64,000 bases of DNA from Janibacter indicus. Its GTDB lineage: Bacteria > Actinomycetota > Actinomycetes > Actinomycetales > Dermatophilaceae. Below the pieces are notes generated by a model that ran no database searches, had not been told where the DNA came from, and saw only the letters and a list, made by a program, of their open reading frames with translations. This document shows positions 42,262-50,906 of this stretch, piece after piece. The DNA lies in NCBI RefSeq assembly GCF_900176385.1, contig NZ_FWXN01000002.1, positions 248,001-312,000 of the forward strand. The letters run 5' to 3'. How positions within the stretch are numbered: position 1 is the stretch's first letter; each line of letters begins with the position of its first letter. The position numbers and the translations under genes are program-made.

Positions 42262-44034
42262 TCAGCTGCGGCGGGCGAGCAGCGCCTGGACGAAGACCCG
42301 CTCGATGTCGTCGGGCGTCTCGGCGATGTAGCTCGTGCCGCCGGTCTCGTCGGCGATCTTCTGCAGGGCCGTGGGGTTGGCCTCGCCCATGCCGATGGTG
42401 ATGACCCGGACCGGTCGCTTCGGGTCGTAGGACGTGTCGAGCTTGCTCAGCAGCTGGTTGAGCGAGAGGCCGCCGTTGGGGTCGTCGTTCTCGCCGTCGG
42501 TGAAGACGACGATCGAGTTGACGTAGTCGTCGTCGTAGTCCTTGACCATCTGCTGGTGGGCGGCCCAGATCGAGTCGTAGAGCGCGGTGTCGCCCTCGAC
42601 GAGCTTGTCGCTGCCCGCGACGATCCGCTTGAGCCGGTCGCGGTGGGAGCCGGAGCCGGCGGCGGCGTCGAGCCGCTTGACCGGGGCGAGCTCCTCGTAG
42701 TCCTTGCCCTTGCTGCGGCCGCTGCTGAAGACCCACGCGCCGACCTGGCTGCCGGCGGGGAGCATGTCGGCGCCCTGGGTGAGCGCCCCCTTCGTCACGT
42801 CCCACCGGGTCTCGCCGGGCGTGGGGCTGTCCCACTTCATCGAGCCGGAGGCGTCGACGAGCGCGAGCATGCGCATGTCCGTGCGCATGACGTCCCACTG
42901 CTCGACGGCGGAGATCCGCTCGTTGCGGTCGAGCGGCTCGAGCTCGGTGAGCTTCGGCGGGGTGGCACCGTCGATCTCGGGGCCGCCCTGTCCGTTGGAG
43001 TCGCGGAAGCCGGCCTCGGTGAGGGCCTCGCGCACCTCGAGCGAGCCCAGCTCGGTGCGGGCCCGGTCGGCGGTCTTGAGCTCGTCGCCGGCGAGCTCGG
43101 GGTTGGTGATCCACGGGTAGTCCAGCGTCAACGTCCCCTTCTTCGGCATCACCGCGCGAAGGGGGGAGGCGTCACCGTTGTCGGCGTTCCACGCGGCGAT
43201 CTGCTGCTCGGAGGCGGGGAAGGGCTGGGTCTTGCTCGGGTCGGCGGCGTAGTCGTCGAGGAGCTTGTCGATCGAGGGGGCGGCGAAGCGCGACATGAAG
43301 ATCAGTCGCTTGCCGGTGTCGAGACCGATCCGGCCGGGCTGCCCGATGCGGCTGGCGTGGAAGGCCAGACGGCTCGCGGTGTCGGAGTCGGGGTTGGCCA
43401 TGCGCAGGCCGCCGTCCTGGTTGAGCAGCGAGGACCACGAGGTGAAGCCGGTGCGGTTGTCCTTCTGCTCGTCGCTCGTCGCGAGGACGACGGGGGAGGA
43501 GGCGATCGACTGGCCCTCGAGCCACTGGCCCGTGCTCTTGCCCGGGTCGACCGCGTCGATCCAGGTCGAGCTGTCGGGGATCCAGACATCGGGGGCGGTG
43601 CCATCGTTGATGCCCTGGGCGGCGTCGGCGGCCGAGGTGGCCGAGACGTCGAAGTTGGCGCACTCGTCCTGCTCGCGCACCTTGTCCAGGGCGTCCTCGA
43701 GCGCATCGGCGATCTCGGGGGTCGCGGCGACGGTGAGGGCGTCGCCGCCGCACGCGCTGTCGTCACCGCCGCGGCCGAAGGCCGCGAAGGCGCCACCGCC
43801 GCACAGGGCCAGCACGAGCAGGGCAGCGATCGGCAGCAGCCAGCGCTTGCGCTTGCTCGCGGCCTCGTCCCGGCGACGGGAGTGCCTCGACGGGGCGGGC
43901 TCGTCCCCCTTCGTCGGGGTCGCCGCAGCGGTGCTCCCGGCTGCGGCCGAGGTGTCGGCTGGGCCCGAGGTGGTGCCGAGGTCGTCGTCCTCGTCCCAGA
44001 GGTCGTGCCGTCGTCCGGGGCGGCCGTCGCTCAT
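42262..44034 (-). CDS. Membrane-anchored substrate-binding-like / von Willebrand factor A protein
   Basis: In this 590-residue protein, a disordered cytoplasmic start is followed by one transmembrane helix (WLLPIAALLVLALCGGGAFA). An extracellular-solute-binding-like domain follows (about 90-320; PDVWIPDSSTWIDAVD, SPVVLATSDEQ). A C-terminal vWA domain then has the metal site LALVDASGSM and VVFTDGENDDPNGG. It may be a surface or cell-wall-associated binding protein. ATG at 44034 is chosen because GGAGGAGA lies 7 nt upstream; ATGs at 44052 and 44049 overlap that site. No MoxR or other vWA operon partner is present. Confidence 0.85.
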   Translation of the reverse strand: MSDGRPGRRHDLWDEDDDLGTTSGPADTSAAAGSTAAATPTKGDEPAPSRHSRRRDEAASKRKRWLLPIAALLVLALCGGGAFAAFGRGGDDSACGGDALTVAATPEIADALEDALDKVREQDECANFDVSATSAADAAQGINDGTAPDVWIPDSSTWIDAVDPGKSTGQWLEGQSIASSPVVLATSDEQKDNRTGFTSWSSLLNQDGGLRMANPDSDTASRLAFHASRIGQPGRIGLDTGKRLIFMSRFAAPSIDKLLDDYAADPSKTQPFPASEQQIAAWNADNGDASPLRAVMPKKGTLTLDYPWITNPELAGDELKTADRARTELGSLEVREALTEAGFRDSNGQGGPEIDGATPPKLTELEPLDRNERISAVEQWDVMRTDMRMLALVDASGSMKWDSPTPGETRWDVTKGALTQGADMLPAGSQVGAWVFSSGRSKGKDYEELAPVKRLDAAAGSGSHRDRLKRIVAGSDKLVEGDTALYDSIWAAHQQMVKDYDDDYVNSIVVFTDGENDDPNGGLSLNQLLSKLDTSYDPKRPVRVITIGMGEANPTALQKIADETGGTSYIAETPDDIERVFVQALLARRS

Positions 44035-44162
44035 CCGTCTCTCCTCCATCACCGGTGCTCCCTCGCTACCGGCCGGTCAAGTATGACCCACTAGGGGACC
44101 ACAGCCGCCGCCCGTCGGGCGGGTCCTGTGCCCATGGTCACGTGTGCTGCCATGCTGGGCCC

Positions 44163-44561
44163 ATGACCAACTTCCTCATCCGGACCGGCGTCAACGCCGT
44201 GGCGCTGTGGGTCGCCGCGTGGCTCATCGACGGGATCCACCTGGCCGACGGTGACGCGACCTTCGCCTCGAAGTTCGCGACCATCGTGCTCGTTGCGCTG
44301 ATCTTCGGTGTCGTCAACGCGGTCGTGAAGCCGATCGCCAAGGTGCTGACCTTCCCCTTCATCGTCCTGACGCTGGGGCTGTTCACCTTCGTGGTCAACG
44401 CCTTCCTGCTCCAGCTCACCGAGTGGATCTCCTCGCCGCTGGGCCTGGACTTCGAGATCACCGAGTTCTGGTGGGACGCGGTCATCGGTGCCCTCGTCAT
44501 CACGATCGTCTCGATGATCCTCAACTGGGTCCTGCCGGAGAAGGAAGACCTCGACCGCTGA
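44163..44561 (+). CDS. Phage-holin-like (family 4) membrane protein
   Basis: This 132-residue protein has four membrane helices, with VVNAVVKPIAKVLTFPFIVL and TLGLFTFVVNAFLLQLTEWI typical of the widely conserved family named phage holin family 4. In chromosomes it is a housekeeping membrane protein of unknown role, and no prophage genes are near. ATG at 44163 is used. Confidence 0.85.
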   Translation: MTNFLIRTGVNAVALWVAAWLIDGIHLADGDATFASKFATIVLVALIFGVVNAVVKPIAKVLTFPFIVLTLGLFTFVVNAFLLQLTEWISSPLGLDFEITEFWWDAVIGALVITIVSMILNWVLPEKEDLDR

Positions 44562-44573
44562 CCCCCGGACTCT

Positions 44574-44635
44574 GCATTGCCCTACGGCAATGCACTCTCT
44601 CGAGATCAAGACTCTGCATTGCCGTAGGGCAATGC
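44574..44635. repeat. Paired-palindrome element (family A)
   Basis: GCATTGCCCTACGGCAATGC (44574-44593) and GCATTGCCGTAGGGCAATGC (44616-44635) are reverse complements of one another, spaced 42 bp start to start. The spacer is ACTCTCTCGAGATCAAGACTCT-like. It lies just after the holin-like gene and may end its transcript. Confidence 0.93.
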
Positions 44636-44711
44636 AGAGTTGGCGGGGCTCAACCAGCCTCACTGTGGATAACTCCGGGACTCGGGTCGGTGATTCGACC
44701 AACGTGGTCGC

Positions 44712-45650
44712 ATGGCACCCGTCATCGCGCGACACGTCGACCTCTCCGCCTTCCGCGGCCTCCCGCTCTTCACGACCGAGCAGGCCCGTGAGGCGCGGAT
44801 CTCCGGGCACGACCTGACCGCCCTCATCCGTCGCGAGCAGGTCTGGCGCGTCGCGCCCGGTTGGTACTCCTGCCTGGTGGACGCGACCGATGACGAGCGG
44901 CACGTCCTGAGGACGGTCGCCCGGTTGCGGCTCCTCGGGGAGGGGGCAGCCGCGTGCCGCGTCTCGGCGGCCCTGTTGCTCGGTCTGCCGATCGCCCGGT
45001 GCGATCTGGCCACCGTGGAGATCGCGACTGCCGGTTCTGGTCACGGCCGGACCCGCACGGGAGTGCGCGTCAGCGAGTACGCGGCGAAGGGGGGAGCCTG
45101 CCGTGACGTCGACGTCCCCTTGGTGGGCGGCGCGGTGCGCGTCGTGGACCCCGCGACGGCGATCGTCGGGATGGCCGCGATCAACAGCGCGCCGGGCGCC
45201 CTCGTGGCCGCGGACTTCGCCGTGGCCCAGGGTATGTGCACCGTGGAGGACATCGCGGCGTCGCTGAAGGCGCACGCGGGATCCACGGGCATCGACCGTG
45301 CACGAGCGTGGCTGGCGGACATCGATCCGCGCCACGAGTCGGCGGGCGAGACCCTCACCGCGGTGATCCTGCGGCAAGGGTCCTGGGAGTTCGAGCCGCA
45401 GCTGTGGGTGCGTGCGGGCGGCCGCAGGTTCCGGCTGGACTTCGCGCTGCGTGAGTACAAGGTCGCCATCGAGTTCGACGGCGAGGGCAAGTACACCGGC
45501 CCCGAGGTGATGGTGGACCAGCTGGCGCGGCAGGCGGCCCTCGAGGCCGAAGGGTGGGTCTTCGTGCGACTGGGCTGGGCCGACCTGGACGACCCCTCGA
45601 CGATCCTGCGGCGGATCGCCGAAGCCGTCGCTGTGGCCGAGGCCCGCTGA
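44712..45650 (+). CDS. AbiEi-like N-terminal / DUF559 nuclease-like protein
   Basis: In this 312-residue protein the N-terminal part (about 15-75, LFTTEQAREARISGHDLTAL then WRVAPGWYSC) resembles the winged helix of AbiEi-type antitoxins. The C-terminal part (FRLDFALREYKVAIEFDGEG, then QAALEAEGWVFVRLGWADL) resembles DUF559, a Vsr/PD-(D/E)xK nuclease-like fold. This fusion is common in actinobacteria, and its function is not known. No AbiEii toxin gene is adjacent. It is flanked on both sides by family A repeats. There is no clear Shine-Dalgarno, so it may be leaderless. Confidence 0.82.
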   Translation: MAPVIARHVDLSAFRGLPLFTTEQAREARISGHDLTALIRREQVWRVAPGWYSCLVDATDDERHVLRTVARLRLLGEGAAACRVSAALLLGLPIARCDLATVEIATAGSGHGRTRTGVRVSEYAAKGGACRDVDVPLVGGAVRVVDPATAIVGMAAINSAPGALVAADFAVAQGMCTVEDIAASLKAHAGSTGIDRARAWLADIDPRHESAGETLTAVILRQGSWEFEPQLWVRAGGRRFRLDFALREYKVAIEFDGEGKYTGPEVMVDQLARQAALEAEGWVFVRLGWADLDDPSTILRRIAEAVAVAEAR

Positions 45651-45674
45651 CCTCCCCTTCGCCCGGGTGAGACT

Positions 45675-45736
45675 GCATTGCCCTACGGCAATGCAGAGGC
45701 TTGACGTCGAGAGGTTGCATTGCCGTAGGGCAATGC
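45675..45736. repeat. Paired-palindrome element (family A)
   Basis: Cores at 45675-45694 and 45717-45736 are spaced 42 bp. The spacer contains CTTGACGTCGAGAG, close to the reverse complement of the spacer at 50650. It lies between two convergent genes. Confidence 0.93.
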
Positions 45737-45750
45737 AGAGTCCACGGGTG

Positions 45751-46830
45751 TCAGGAAGCGGCGCGCAGGAACTCCCGGGCCACCTCGATGAGTCGGTCGT
45801 TGGCCTCGGTCTCGCCGATCGTCACCCGCACGCCGTCGCTGCCGTAGGGGCGCACCGACAGGCCCGCCTCGGTGCACGCCGCGACGAAGTCGGCCGTGCG
45901 CTCGCCGAGCGGGAACCACACGAAGTTGGCCTGGCTCGGCGTCATCTGCCAGCCCGCCTCGGCGAGGGCGGCGAGCACCCGCTCGCGCTCGGCGACGATC
46001 TCCTTGACCCGCACGTCGAGCTCGTCCTTCGCCTCGAGGGAGGCGATCGCCGCGGCCTGGGCGATGAGGTTGACGCCGAAGGGGGTCGCGGTCTTGCGCA
46101 GCGCCTCGGCCACCGGCTCCGGCGCGACGGCGTAGCCGACCCGCAGCCCGGCGAGGCCGTAGGCCTTGGAAAAGGTGCGCAGGAGCATGACATTGCCGTG
46201 CTCGCGGCGAAGGGAGAGGCCGTCGACCTCCCCTTCGCCCTCGACGAACTCGAGGTAGGCCTCGTCGACGACGACGAGGACGTCGCGGGGCACCTTGGCG
46301 AGGAAGGCCTCGAGCTCGGCGTGGGTCACCGATGTGCCGGTCGGGTTGTTGGGGGTGCACACGAGCACGACGCGGGTGCGGTCGGTGATCGCGGCGGCCA
46401 TCGCGTCGAGGTCGTGGCGCTGGTCGTCGGTCAGCGGCACCTGGACCGACACGGCGCCGGCGATCGCCACGACGATCGGGTAGGCCTCGAAGGAGCGCCA
46501 CGCGTAGACGACCTCGTCGCCCGGGTCGCACGTGGACTGGATGATCTGCGCGAGCACGCCCACCGACCCGGTGCCGGTCGCGAGCTGCTCGCGCGGCACG
46601 TCGAGGTGCGCGGCGAGGGCGTCGGTGAGGGCCGTGACGCCCATGTCGGGGTAGCGGTTGACCCCTTCAGCCGCCTCGCGGATGACCTCCACGACCGAAG
46701 GGAGAGGAGGGTGCGGGTTTTCGTTGGAGGAGACCTTGTAGACCGTCACTCCGTCACGCGGGGCAGGCGGTTTGCCGGCCACGTAGGCGGGGACCTGGTC
46801 GAGGGCGGAGCGCAGCCGCGGGGTGTCCAT
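45751..46830 (-). CDS. Histidinol-phosphate / aromatic aminotransferase
   Basis: This 359-residue class I/II PLP enzyme has [14 protein letters not shown] near the start and [11 protein letters not shown]. The PLP lysine lies in [19 protein letters not shown], and [15 protein letters not shown] near the end. It matches the HisC/Pat family, which makes histidinol phosphate or aromatic amino acids. Because it stands apart from any his operon and next to branched-chain keto-acid genes, an aromatic aminotransferase (Pat) is as likely as HisC. It is divergent from the bkd operon. Confidence 0.88.
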   Translation of the reverse strand: MDTPRLRSALDQVPAYVAGKPPAPRDGVTVYKVSSNENPHPPLPSVVEVIREAAEGVNRYPDMGVTALTDALAAHLDVPREQLATGTGSVGVLAQIIQSTCDPGDEVVYAWRSFEAYPIVVAIAGAVSVQVPLTDDQRHDLDAMAAAITDRTRVVLVCTPNNPTGTSVTHAELEAFLAKVPRDVLVVVDEAYLEFVEGEGEVDGLSLRREHGNVMLLRTFSKAYGLAGLRVGYAVAPEPVAEALRKTATPFGVNLIAQAAAIASLEAKDELDVRVKEIVAERERVLAALAEAGWQMTPSQANFVWFPLGERTADFVAACTEAGLSVRPYGSDGVRVTIGETEANDRLIEVAREFLRAAS

Positions 46831-46919
46831 GCGCGCACCCTAGCCCCCCTCGCGCAGTGGGTCGGGACCGGTTTGGGCGTCCACCTGTTGAGACGCTAGG
46901 TTGGCCCCAGCCAGTGAAC

Positions 46920-46935
46920 TGTGGCTCGGGTCACA
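46920..46935. promoter_or_regulatory. CRP/GlxR-like site upstream of the bkd operon
   Basis: TGTG-GCTCGGGT-CACA matches the TGTG-N8-CACA pattern of CRP-family sites in actinobacteria. It lies 89-104 nt before the bkdA start, just downstream of a candidate promoter (TTGGGC-N18-TAGGTT, 46873-46902). Confidence 0.4.
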
Positions 46936-47023
46936 AGCCCGCCGCAGCCGACCGGGGCGTCGACGTCGACGCCCCCAGTGCCGCGGACGGGCGACCCCCG
47001 GGCCGGGCCGAAGGGAGCACACC

Positions 47024-48265
47024 GTGAGCGACAGCGACGTCGCCGGCCACGCCGGCACCCGAGGACACGTGGCGGGGGCCTTCGAGCCCTCGCCCGAGAT
47101 GGGGCCGACGCCACCGTCCCAGATCACCGGGCACTTCTCCGACGACAACCCCGAGATGGTCCAGTTCGTCGACGCCGAGGGCACCCGCCTGGAGACCAAT
47201 CCGACCAACGCGCCCTACGCCCAGATCGTCGAGGACATGACGAGCGAGGACGCGCGCACCATCTACCGCGACCTCGTCCTCGTGCGCCGCATCGACGCCG
47301 AGGGCTTCGCCCTCCAGCGTCAGGGCGAGCTCGGCCTGTGGCCGAGCCTCTTCGGCCAGGAGGCCGCGCAGGTCGGGGCCGGCCGCGCGCTGCGCCCCCA
47401 CGACTACGCCTTCCCCGGCTACCGTGAGCACGGTGTCGCCTGGTGCCGCGGCGTCGACCCGGTGAGCCTCTTCGGGATGTTCCGCGGGGTTAACCACGGC
47501 GGGTGGGACTCCAACGAAAAGAACTTCCACCTCTACACGATCGTCATCGGCAACCAGATGCTCCACGCGGTCGGCTACGCCATGGGCATCACGGCCGACG
47601 GGGCCATGGGCACCGGGGACCCGGAGCGCGACAGCGCCGTCATGGCTTTCACCGGTGACGGCGGCACGAGCCAGGGCGACTTCAACGAGGCGCTCGTCTT
47701 CGCGGCCGTGACCAACGCCCCGGTCGTGTTCTTCGTGCAGAACAACCAGTGGGCGATCTCCGAGCCCAACGACAAGCAGTTCATCATCCCGCCCTACCAG
47801 CGGGCCCGCGGCTTCGGCTTCCCCGGCGTGCTCGTCGACGGCAACGACCCGCTGGCCACCTATGCCGTCGCCAAGGACGCGCTCGACAAGGCGCGCAGCG
47901 GTCAGGGCCCGACGCTCATCGAGGCCTACACCTACCGGATGGGCGCGCACACGACCTCCGACGACCCGACGAAGTACCGCAGCGACGCCGAGGTCGAGAT
48001 CTGGAAGCACAAGGACCCGATCAAGCGCATGCGCGGCTTCATGACCGAGCGTGGCCACGCCGACCAGGCCTTCTTCGACGCGGTCGACGCCGAGGCCGGG
48101 CAGGTCGCCGAGCGCATCCGCACGGCCTGCCAGGAGATGCCCGACCCGGAGCTGCCGACGATGTTCGACCACCAGTACACCGAGCCGCACCCCGTCGTCG
48201 ACGCCGAGCGCGAGGAGTTCCTCGCCTACCACGCCGGCTTCGCCGAGGAAGGAGACGCCCGATGA
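47024..48265 (+). CDS. bkdA: Branched-chain 2-oxoacid dehydrogenase E1 alpha subunit
   Basis: This 413-residue thiamine-diphosphate enzyme subunit has the ThDP motif AFTGDGGTSQGDFNEAL and ends with FFVQNNQWAIS. RMGAHTTSDDPTKYR is characteristic of E1 alpha of branched-chain or related 2-oxoacid dehydrogenases. With E1 beta it decarboxylates the keto acids of Val, Leu and Ile, feeding branched fatty-acid primers. The GTG at 47024 follows GAAGGGAGCACACC. A pyruvate dehydrogenase role for the same architecture cannot be excluded. Confidence 0.9.
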   Translation: MSDSDVAGHAGTRGHVAGAFEPSPEMGPTPPSQITGHFSDDNPEMVQFVDAEGTRLETNPTNAPYAQIVEDMTSEDARTIYRDLVLVRRIDAEGFALQRQGELGLWPSLFGQEAAQVGAGRALRPHDYAFPGYREHGVAWCRGVDPVSLFGMFRGVNHGGWDSNEKNFHLYTIVIGNQMLHAVGYAMGITADGAMGTGDPERDSAVMAFTGDGGTSQGDFNEALVFAAVTNAPVVFFVQNNQWAISEPNDKQFIIPPYQRARGFGFPGVLVDGNDPLATYAVAKDALDKARSGQGPTLIEAYTYRMGAHTTSDDPTKYRSDAEVEIWKHKDPIKRMRGFMTERGHADQAFFDAVDAEAGQVAERIRTACQEMPDPELPTMFDHQYTEPHPVVDAEREEFLAYHAGFAEEGDAR

Positions 48266-49251
48266 GCGGCCAGCGCCTCTCTCTCGCCAAGGGCCTCAAC
48301 GCCGGCCTGCGCAAGGCCATGGACAAGGACCCCAAGGTCGTCCTCATGGGCGAGGACGTCGGCAAGCTCGGCGGCGTCTTCCGCATCACCGAGGGCCTGC
48401 AGAAGGACTTCGGCGAGCACCGGGTCCTCGACACCCCGCTCGCCGAGTCCGGCATCGTCGGCACCGCCGTCGGTCTGGCGCTGCGTGGCTACCGGCCCGT
48501 CGTCGAGATCCAGTTCGACGGCTTCGTCTACCCGGCCTTCGACCAGATCGTCAGCCAAGTCGCCAAGATGCACGCGCGTTCCCTCGGTCACCTCAGGGTG
48601 CCGATGGTCATCCGCATCCCCTGCGGCGGCGGCATCGGTGCGGTCGAGCACCACAGCGAGTCCAACGAGGCCTACTTCGCGCACACCGCCGGCCTGCGGG
48701 TCGTCTCGTGCAGCAATGCGGCCGATGCCTACTGGATGATCCAGCAGGCCATCGAGACCGACGACCCGGTGATCTTCTTCGAGCCCAAGCGCCGCTACCA
48801 CGAGCGCGGCGAGACCGAGATCGACGAAGGGGGTGCCCCCGACCTCGGTCTCTACGACGCCCGCGTGGTCCGGGAGGGTCGTGACGCGACGCTCCTGTGC
48901 TACGGCCCGATGGTCAAGACCTGCCTGCAGGCGGCCGAGGCCGCGCGCGAGGAGGGCCGCGACCTCGAGGTCGTCGACCTGCGCTCGCTCAGCCCGCTGG
49001 ACCTGCCGACGATCACCGACTCGGTGAAGAAGACCGGTCGCGCCGTCATCGTCCACGAGGCGCAGACCTTCGTCGGGCTGGGTGCGGAGATCGCCGCCCG
49101 GGTCCAGGAGGAGTGCTTCTACCATCTCGAGGCGCCGGTGCTGCGGGTCGGTGGCTACAACATCCCCTACCCGCCCAGCCGCTTCGAGGAGGAGTTCCTC
49201 CCGACCCTCGACCGGGTCCTCGACGCCGTCGACCGCTCGCTCGCGCACTGA
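48262..49251 (+). CDS. bkdB: Branched-chain 2-oxoacid dehydrogenase E1 beta subunit
   Basis: This 329-residue subunit has LMGEDVGKLGGVFRITEGL, DTPLAESGIVGTAVGLAL, RPVVEIQFDGFVYPAFDQIV and GGIGAVEHHSESNEAYFAHT. These are the conserved blocks of E1 beta that form the ThDP site with E1 alpha. The ATG overlaps the bkdA stop (ATGA), so the two subunits are made together. The E2 gene follows after 11 nt. Confidence 0.93.
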   Translation: MSGQRLSLAKGLNAGLRKAMDKDPKVVLMGEDVGKLGGVFRITEGLQKDFGEHRVLDTPLAESGIVGTAVGLALRGYRPVVEIQFDGFVYPAFDQIVSQVAKMHARSLGHLRVPMVIRIPCGGGIGAVEHHSESNEAYFAHTAGLRVVSCSNAADAYWMIQQAIETDDPVIFFEPKRRYHERGETEIDEGGAPDLGLYDARVVREGRDATLLCYGPMVKTCLQAAEAAREEGRDLEVVDLRSLSPLDLPTITDSVKKTGRAVIVHEAQTFVGLGAEIAARVQEECFYHLEAPVLRVGGYNIPYPPSRFEEEFLPTLDRVLDAVDRSLAH

Positions 49252-49262
49252 CAGGAGTCCCC

Positions 49263-50615
49263 GTGGCCGTCAAGAAGTTCAACCTGCCCGACCCCGGCGA
49301 GGGCCTCACCGAGGCCGAGGTGACGACCTGGAAGGTCAAGGTCGGCGACACCGTCGCCATCAACGACATCGTCATCGAGGTCGAGACCGCCAAGTCGCTC
49401 GTCGAGCTGCCCATCCCCTTCGCCGGCACCGTCGTCGAGCTGCTCGTCGCCGAGGGCGACACCGTCGACGTCGGCGCCCCGATCATCACCGTGGAGGTCG
49501 CCGGCGTCGACCCGGAGCCGGCGGCTCCCGAGGCCGGTGAGGCGGAGGAGGCCTCCGGCCCCAACCTCGTCGGCTACGGCGCCAAGGCCGGCAGCACCCG
49601 ACGTCGTGCCCGCAAGGGCGGCGCCGACGCGGCACCCCCGGTCCCTGAGGAGGCGCGCCAGCGCCGTCTCGATGGGTCGGCCCCGGCGCAGCCGCTCACG
49701 GGCGCGCAGACCCGCGCCCTGGCCAAGCCGCCGGTGCGCAAGCTCGCCAAGGACCTCGGCGTCGACCTGCAGTCGGTGGCCCCCACGGGCGAAGGCGGCA
49801 TCGTCACCCGCGCGGACGTCGAGGGTGCGTCGACGGCGTCGGCCGCCCCGGTCGCCGAGGCCCACGTCCAGCGGCCGCAGCATCTCGCGGGGACGCCCGT
49901 CGACGAGGTGCGCATCCCGATCAAGGGCGTGCGCAAGGCGACGGCGGAGGCGATGGTCGCCTCGGCCTTCACCGCCCCGCACGTCACCGAGTTCGTCACC
50001 GTCGACGTCACCGCGATGATGGAGATGGTCGACCGACTCAAGCGCGACCGGGCCTTCGCCGACGTCAAGGTCACGCCGCTGCTGCTCGTCGCCAAGGCCT
50101 TCTGCCTGGCGCTGCGGCGGCACGGCGAGGCCAATGCGAGCTGGGACCAGTCCGCCCAGGAGATCGTCCTGCACCCGCAGGTCAACCTCGGCGTCGCCGC
50201 GGCGACCCCGCGCGGGCTGCTCGTGCCCAACATCAAGGGGGCCGACGGACTCTCGCTGCACGACCTGGCCGCCGCGCTCGGCGACCTCGTCGCGACGGCC
50301 CGAGAGGGCCGCACGCCGCCAGCCGACCTGTCCGGCGGCACCGCGACGATCACCAATGTCGGCGTCTTCGGCGTCGACACCGGCACCCCGATCCTCAACC
50401 CCGGCGAGGCCGCGATCCTCGCCTTGGGGGCCGTGCGGCGCATGCCGTGGGTCGTCACCGCCGCCGACGGCAGCGAATCGATCGAGCCGCGCTGGGTCAC
50501 CCAGCTCGCGCTCTCCTTCGACCACCGGCTGATCGACGGCGAGCTCGGCTCCAAGCTGCTCGCCGACGTCGGTGCCCTGCTCCACGACCCGGGCACGGCC
50601 TTCCTCTGGGCCTGA
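49263..50615 (+). CDS. bkdC: Dihydrolipoyl acyltransferase E2 of the branched-chain complex
   Basis: This 450-residue protein has an N-terminal lipoyl domain with Lys44 in EVETAKSLVELP. A linker and a peripheral-subunit-binding domain follow (about 150-190, KPPVRKLAKDLGVDLQSVAP). The C-terminal catalytic domain ends in LSFDHRLIDGELGSKLL, which has the active His and Asp. It transfers the acyl group from E1 to coenzyme A. The E3 gene is not in the window and is presumably shared. GTG at 49263 follows CAGGAGTCCCC. Confidence 0.93.
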   Translation: MAVKKFNLPDPGEGLTEAEVTTWKVKVGDTVAINDIVIEVETAKSLVELPIPFAGTVVELLVAEGDTVDVGAPIITVEVAGVDPEPAAPEAGEAEEASGPNLVGYGAKAGSTRRRARKGGADAAPPVPEEARQRRLDGSAPAQPLTGAQTRALAKPPVRKLAKDLGVDLQSVAPTGEGGIVTRADVEGASTASAAPVAEAHVQRPQHLAGTPVDEVRIPIKGVRKATAEAMVASAFTAPHVTEFVTVDVTAMMEMVDRLKRDRAFADVKVTPLLLVAKAFCLALRRHGEANASWDQSAQEIVLHPQVNLGVAAATPRGLLVPNIKGADGLSLHDLAAALGDLVATAREGRTPPADLSGGTATITNVGVFGVDTGTPILNPGEAAILALGAVRRMPWVVTAADGSESIEPRWVTQLALSFDHRLIDGELGSKLLADVGALLHDPGTAFLWA

Positions 50616-50629
50616 CCTGCGTGGACTCT

Positions 50630-50691
50630 GCATTGCCCTACGGCAATGCAATCTCTCGACGTCAAGGCTCTGCATTGCCGTAGGGCAATGC
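50630..50691. repeat. Paired-palindrome element (family A)
   Basis: Cores at 50630-50649 and 50672-50691 are spaced 42 bp. This copy and the one at 50831 differ at only one base over about 75 bp, including the flank CGTGGACTCT, so one is a recent duplicate of the other. Confidence 0.95.
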
Positions 50692-50704
50692 AGTCCTGCT
50701 CGGG

Positions 50705-50750
50705 CGAAGGGAGGGCCCCGCCGGCGACAACCGGCGGGGCCCTCCCTTCG
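50705..50750. terminator. Strong hairpin terminator after bkdC
   Basis: CGAAGGGAGGGCCCCGCCGG and its exact complement enclose the loop CGACAA, giving a 20-bp perfect stem. The stem ends are the CGAAGGG heptamer. It sits between two copies of the family A repeat. Confidence 0.8.
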
Positions 50751-50830
50751 TCATGGGCGGCGCCAAGACAGGCAGGCGGACTCGAGGTGGCCCGAGAGCC
50801 CGCCCCGCAGGCTCCTCACCCGTGGACTCT

Positions 50831-50892
50831 GCATTGCCCTACGGCAATGCAATCTCTCGACGTCAAGACTCTGCATTGCCGTAGGGCAATGC
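50831..50892. repeat. Paired-palindrome element (family A), near-identical neighbour copy
   Basis: Cores at 50831-50850 and 50873-50892 are spaced 42 bp. It ends 14 nt before the stop of the minus-strand serine hydrolase gene, so it is in that gene's 3' end region. Confidence 0.95.
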
Positions 50893-50906
50893 AGTCGCGC
50901 GGCGGG

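Noticed and set aside
44163-44561. Prophage holin
   Set aside because: The family name suggests phage, but there is no endolysin, tail or capsid gene near, and this protein is common in bacterial chromosomes.
44712-45650. AbiE toxin-antitoxin system
   Set aside because: Only the AbiEi-like N-terminal domain is present, fused to a DUF559 domain. No nucleotidyltransferase toxin gene is adjacent.
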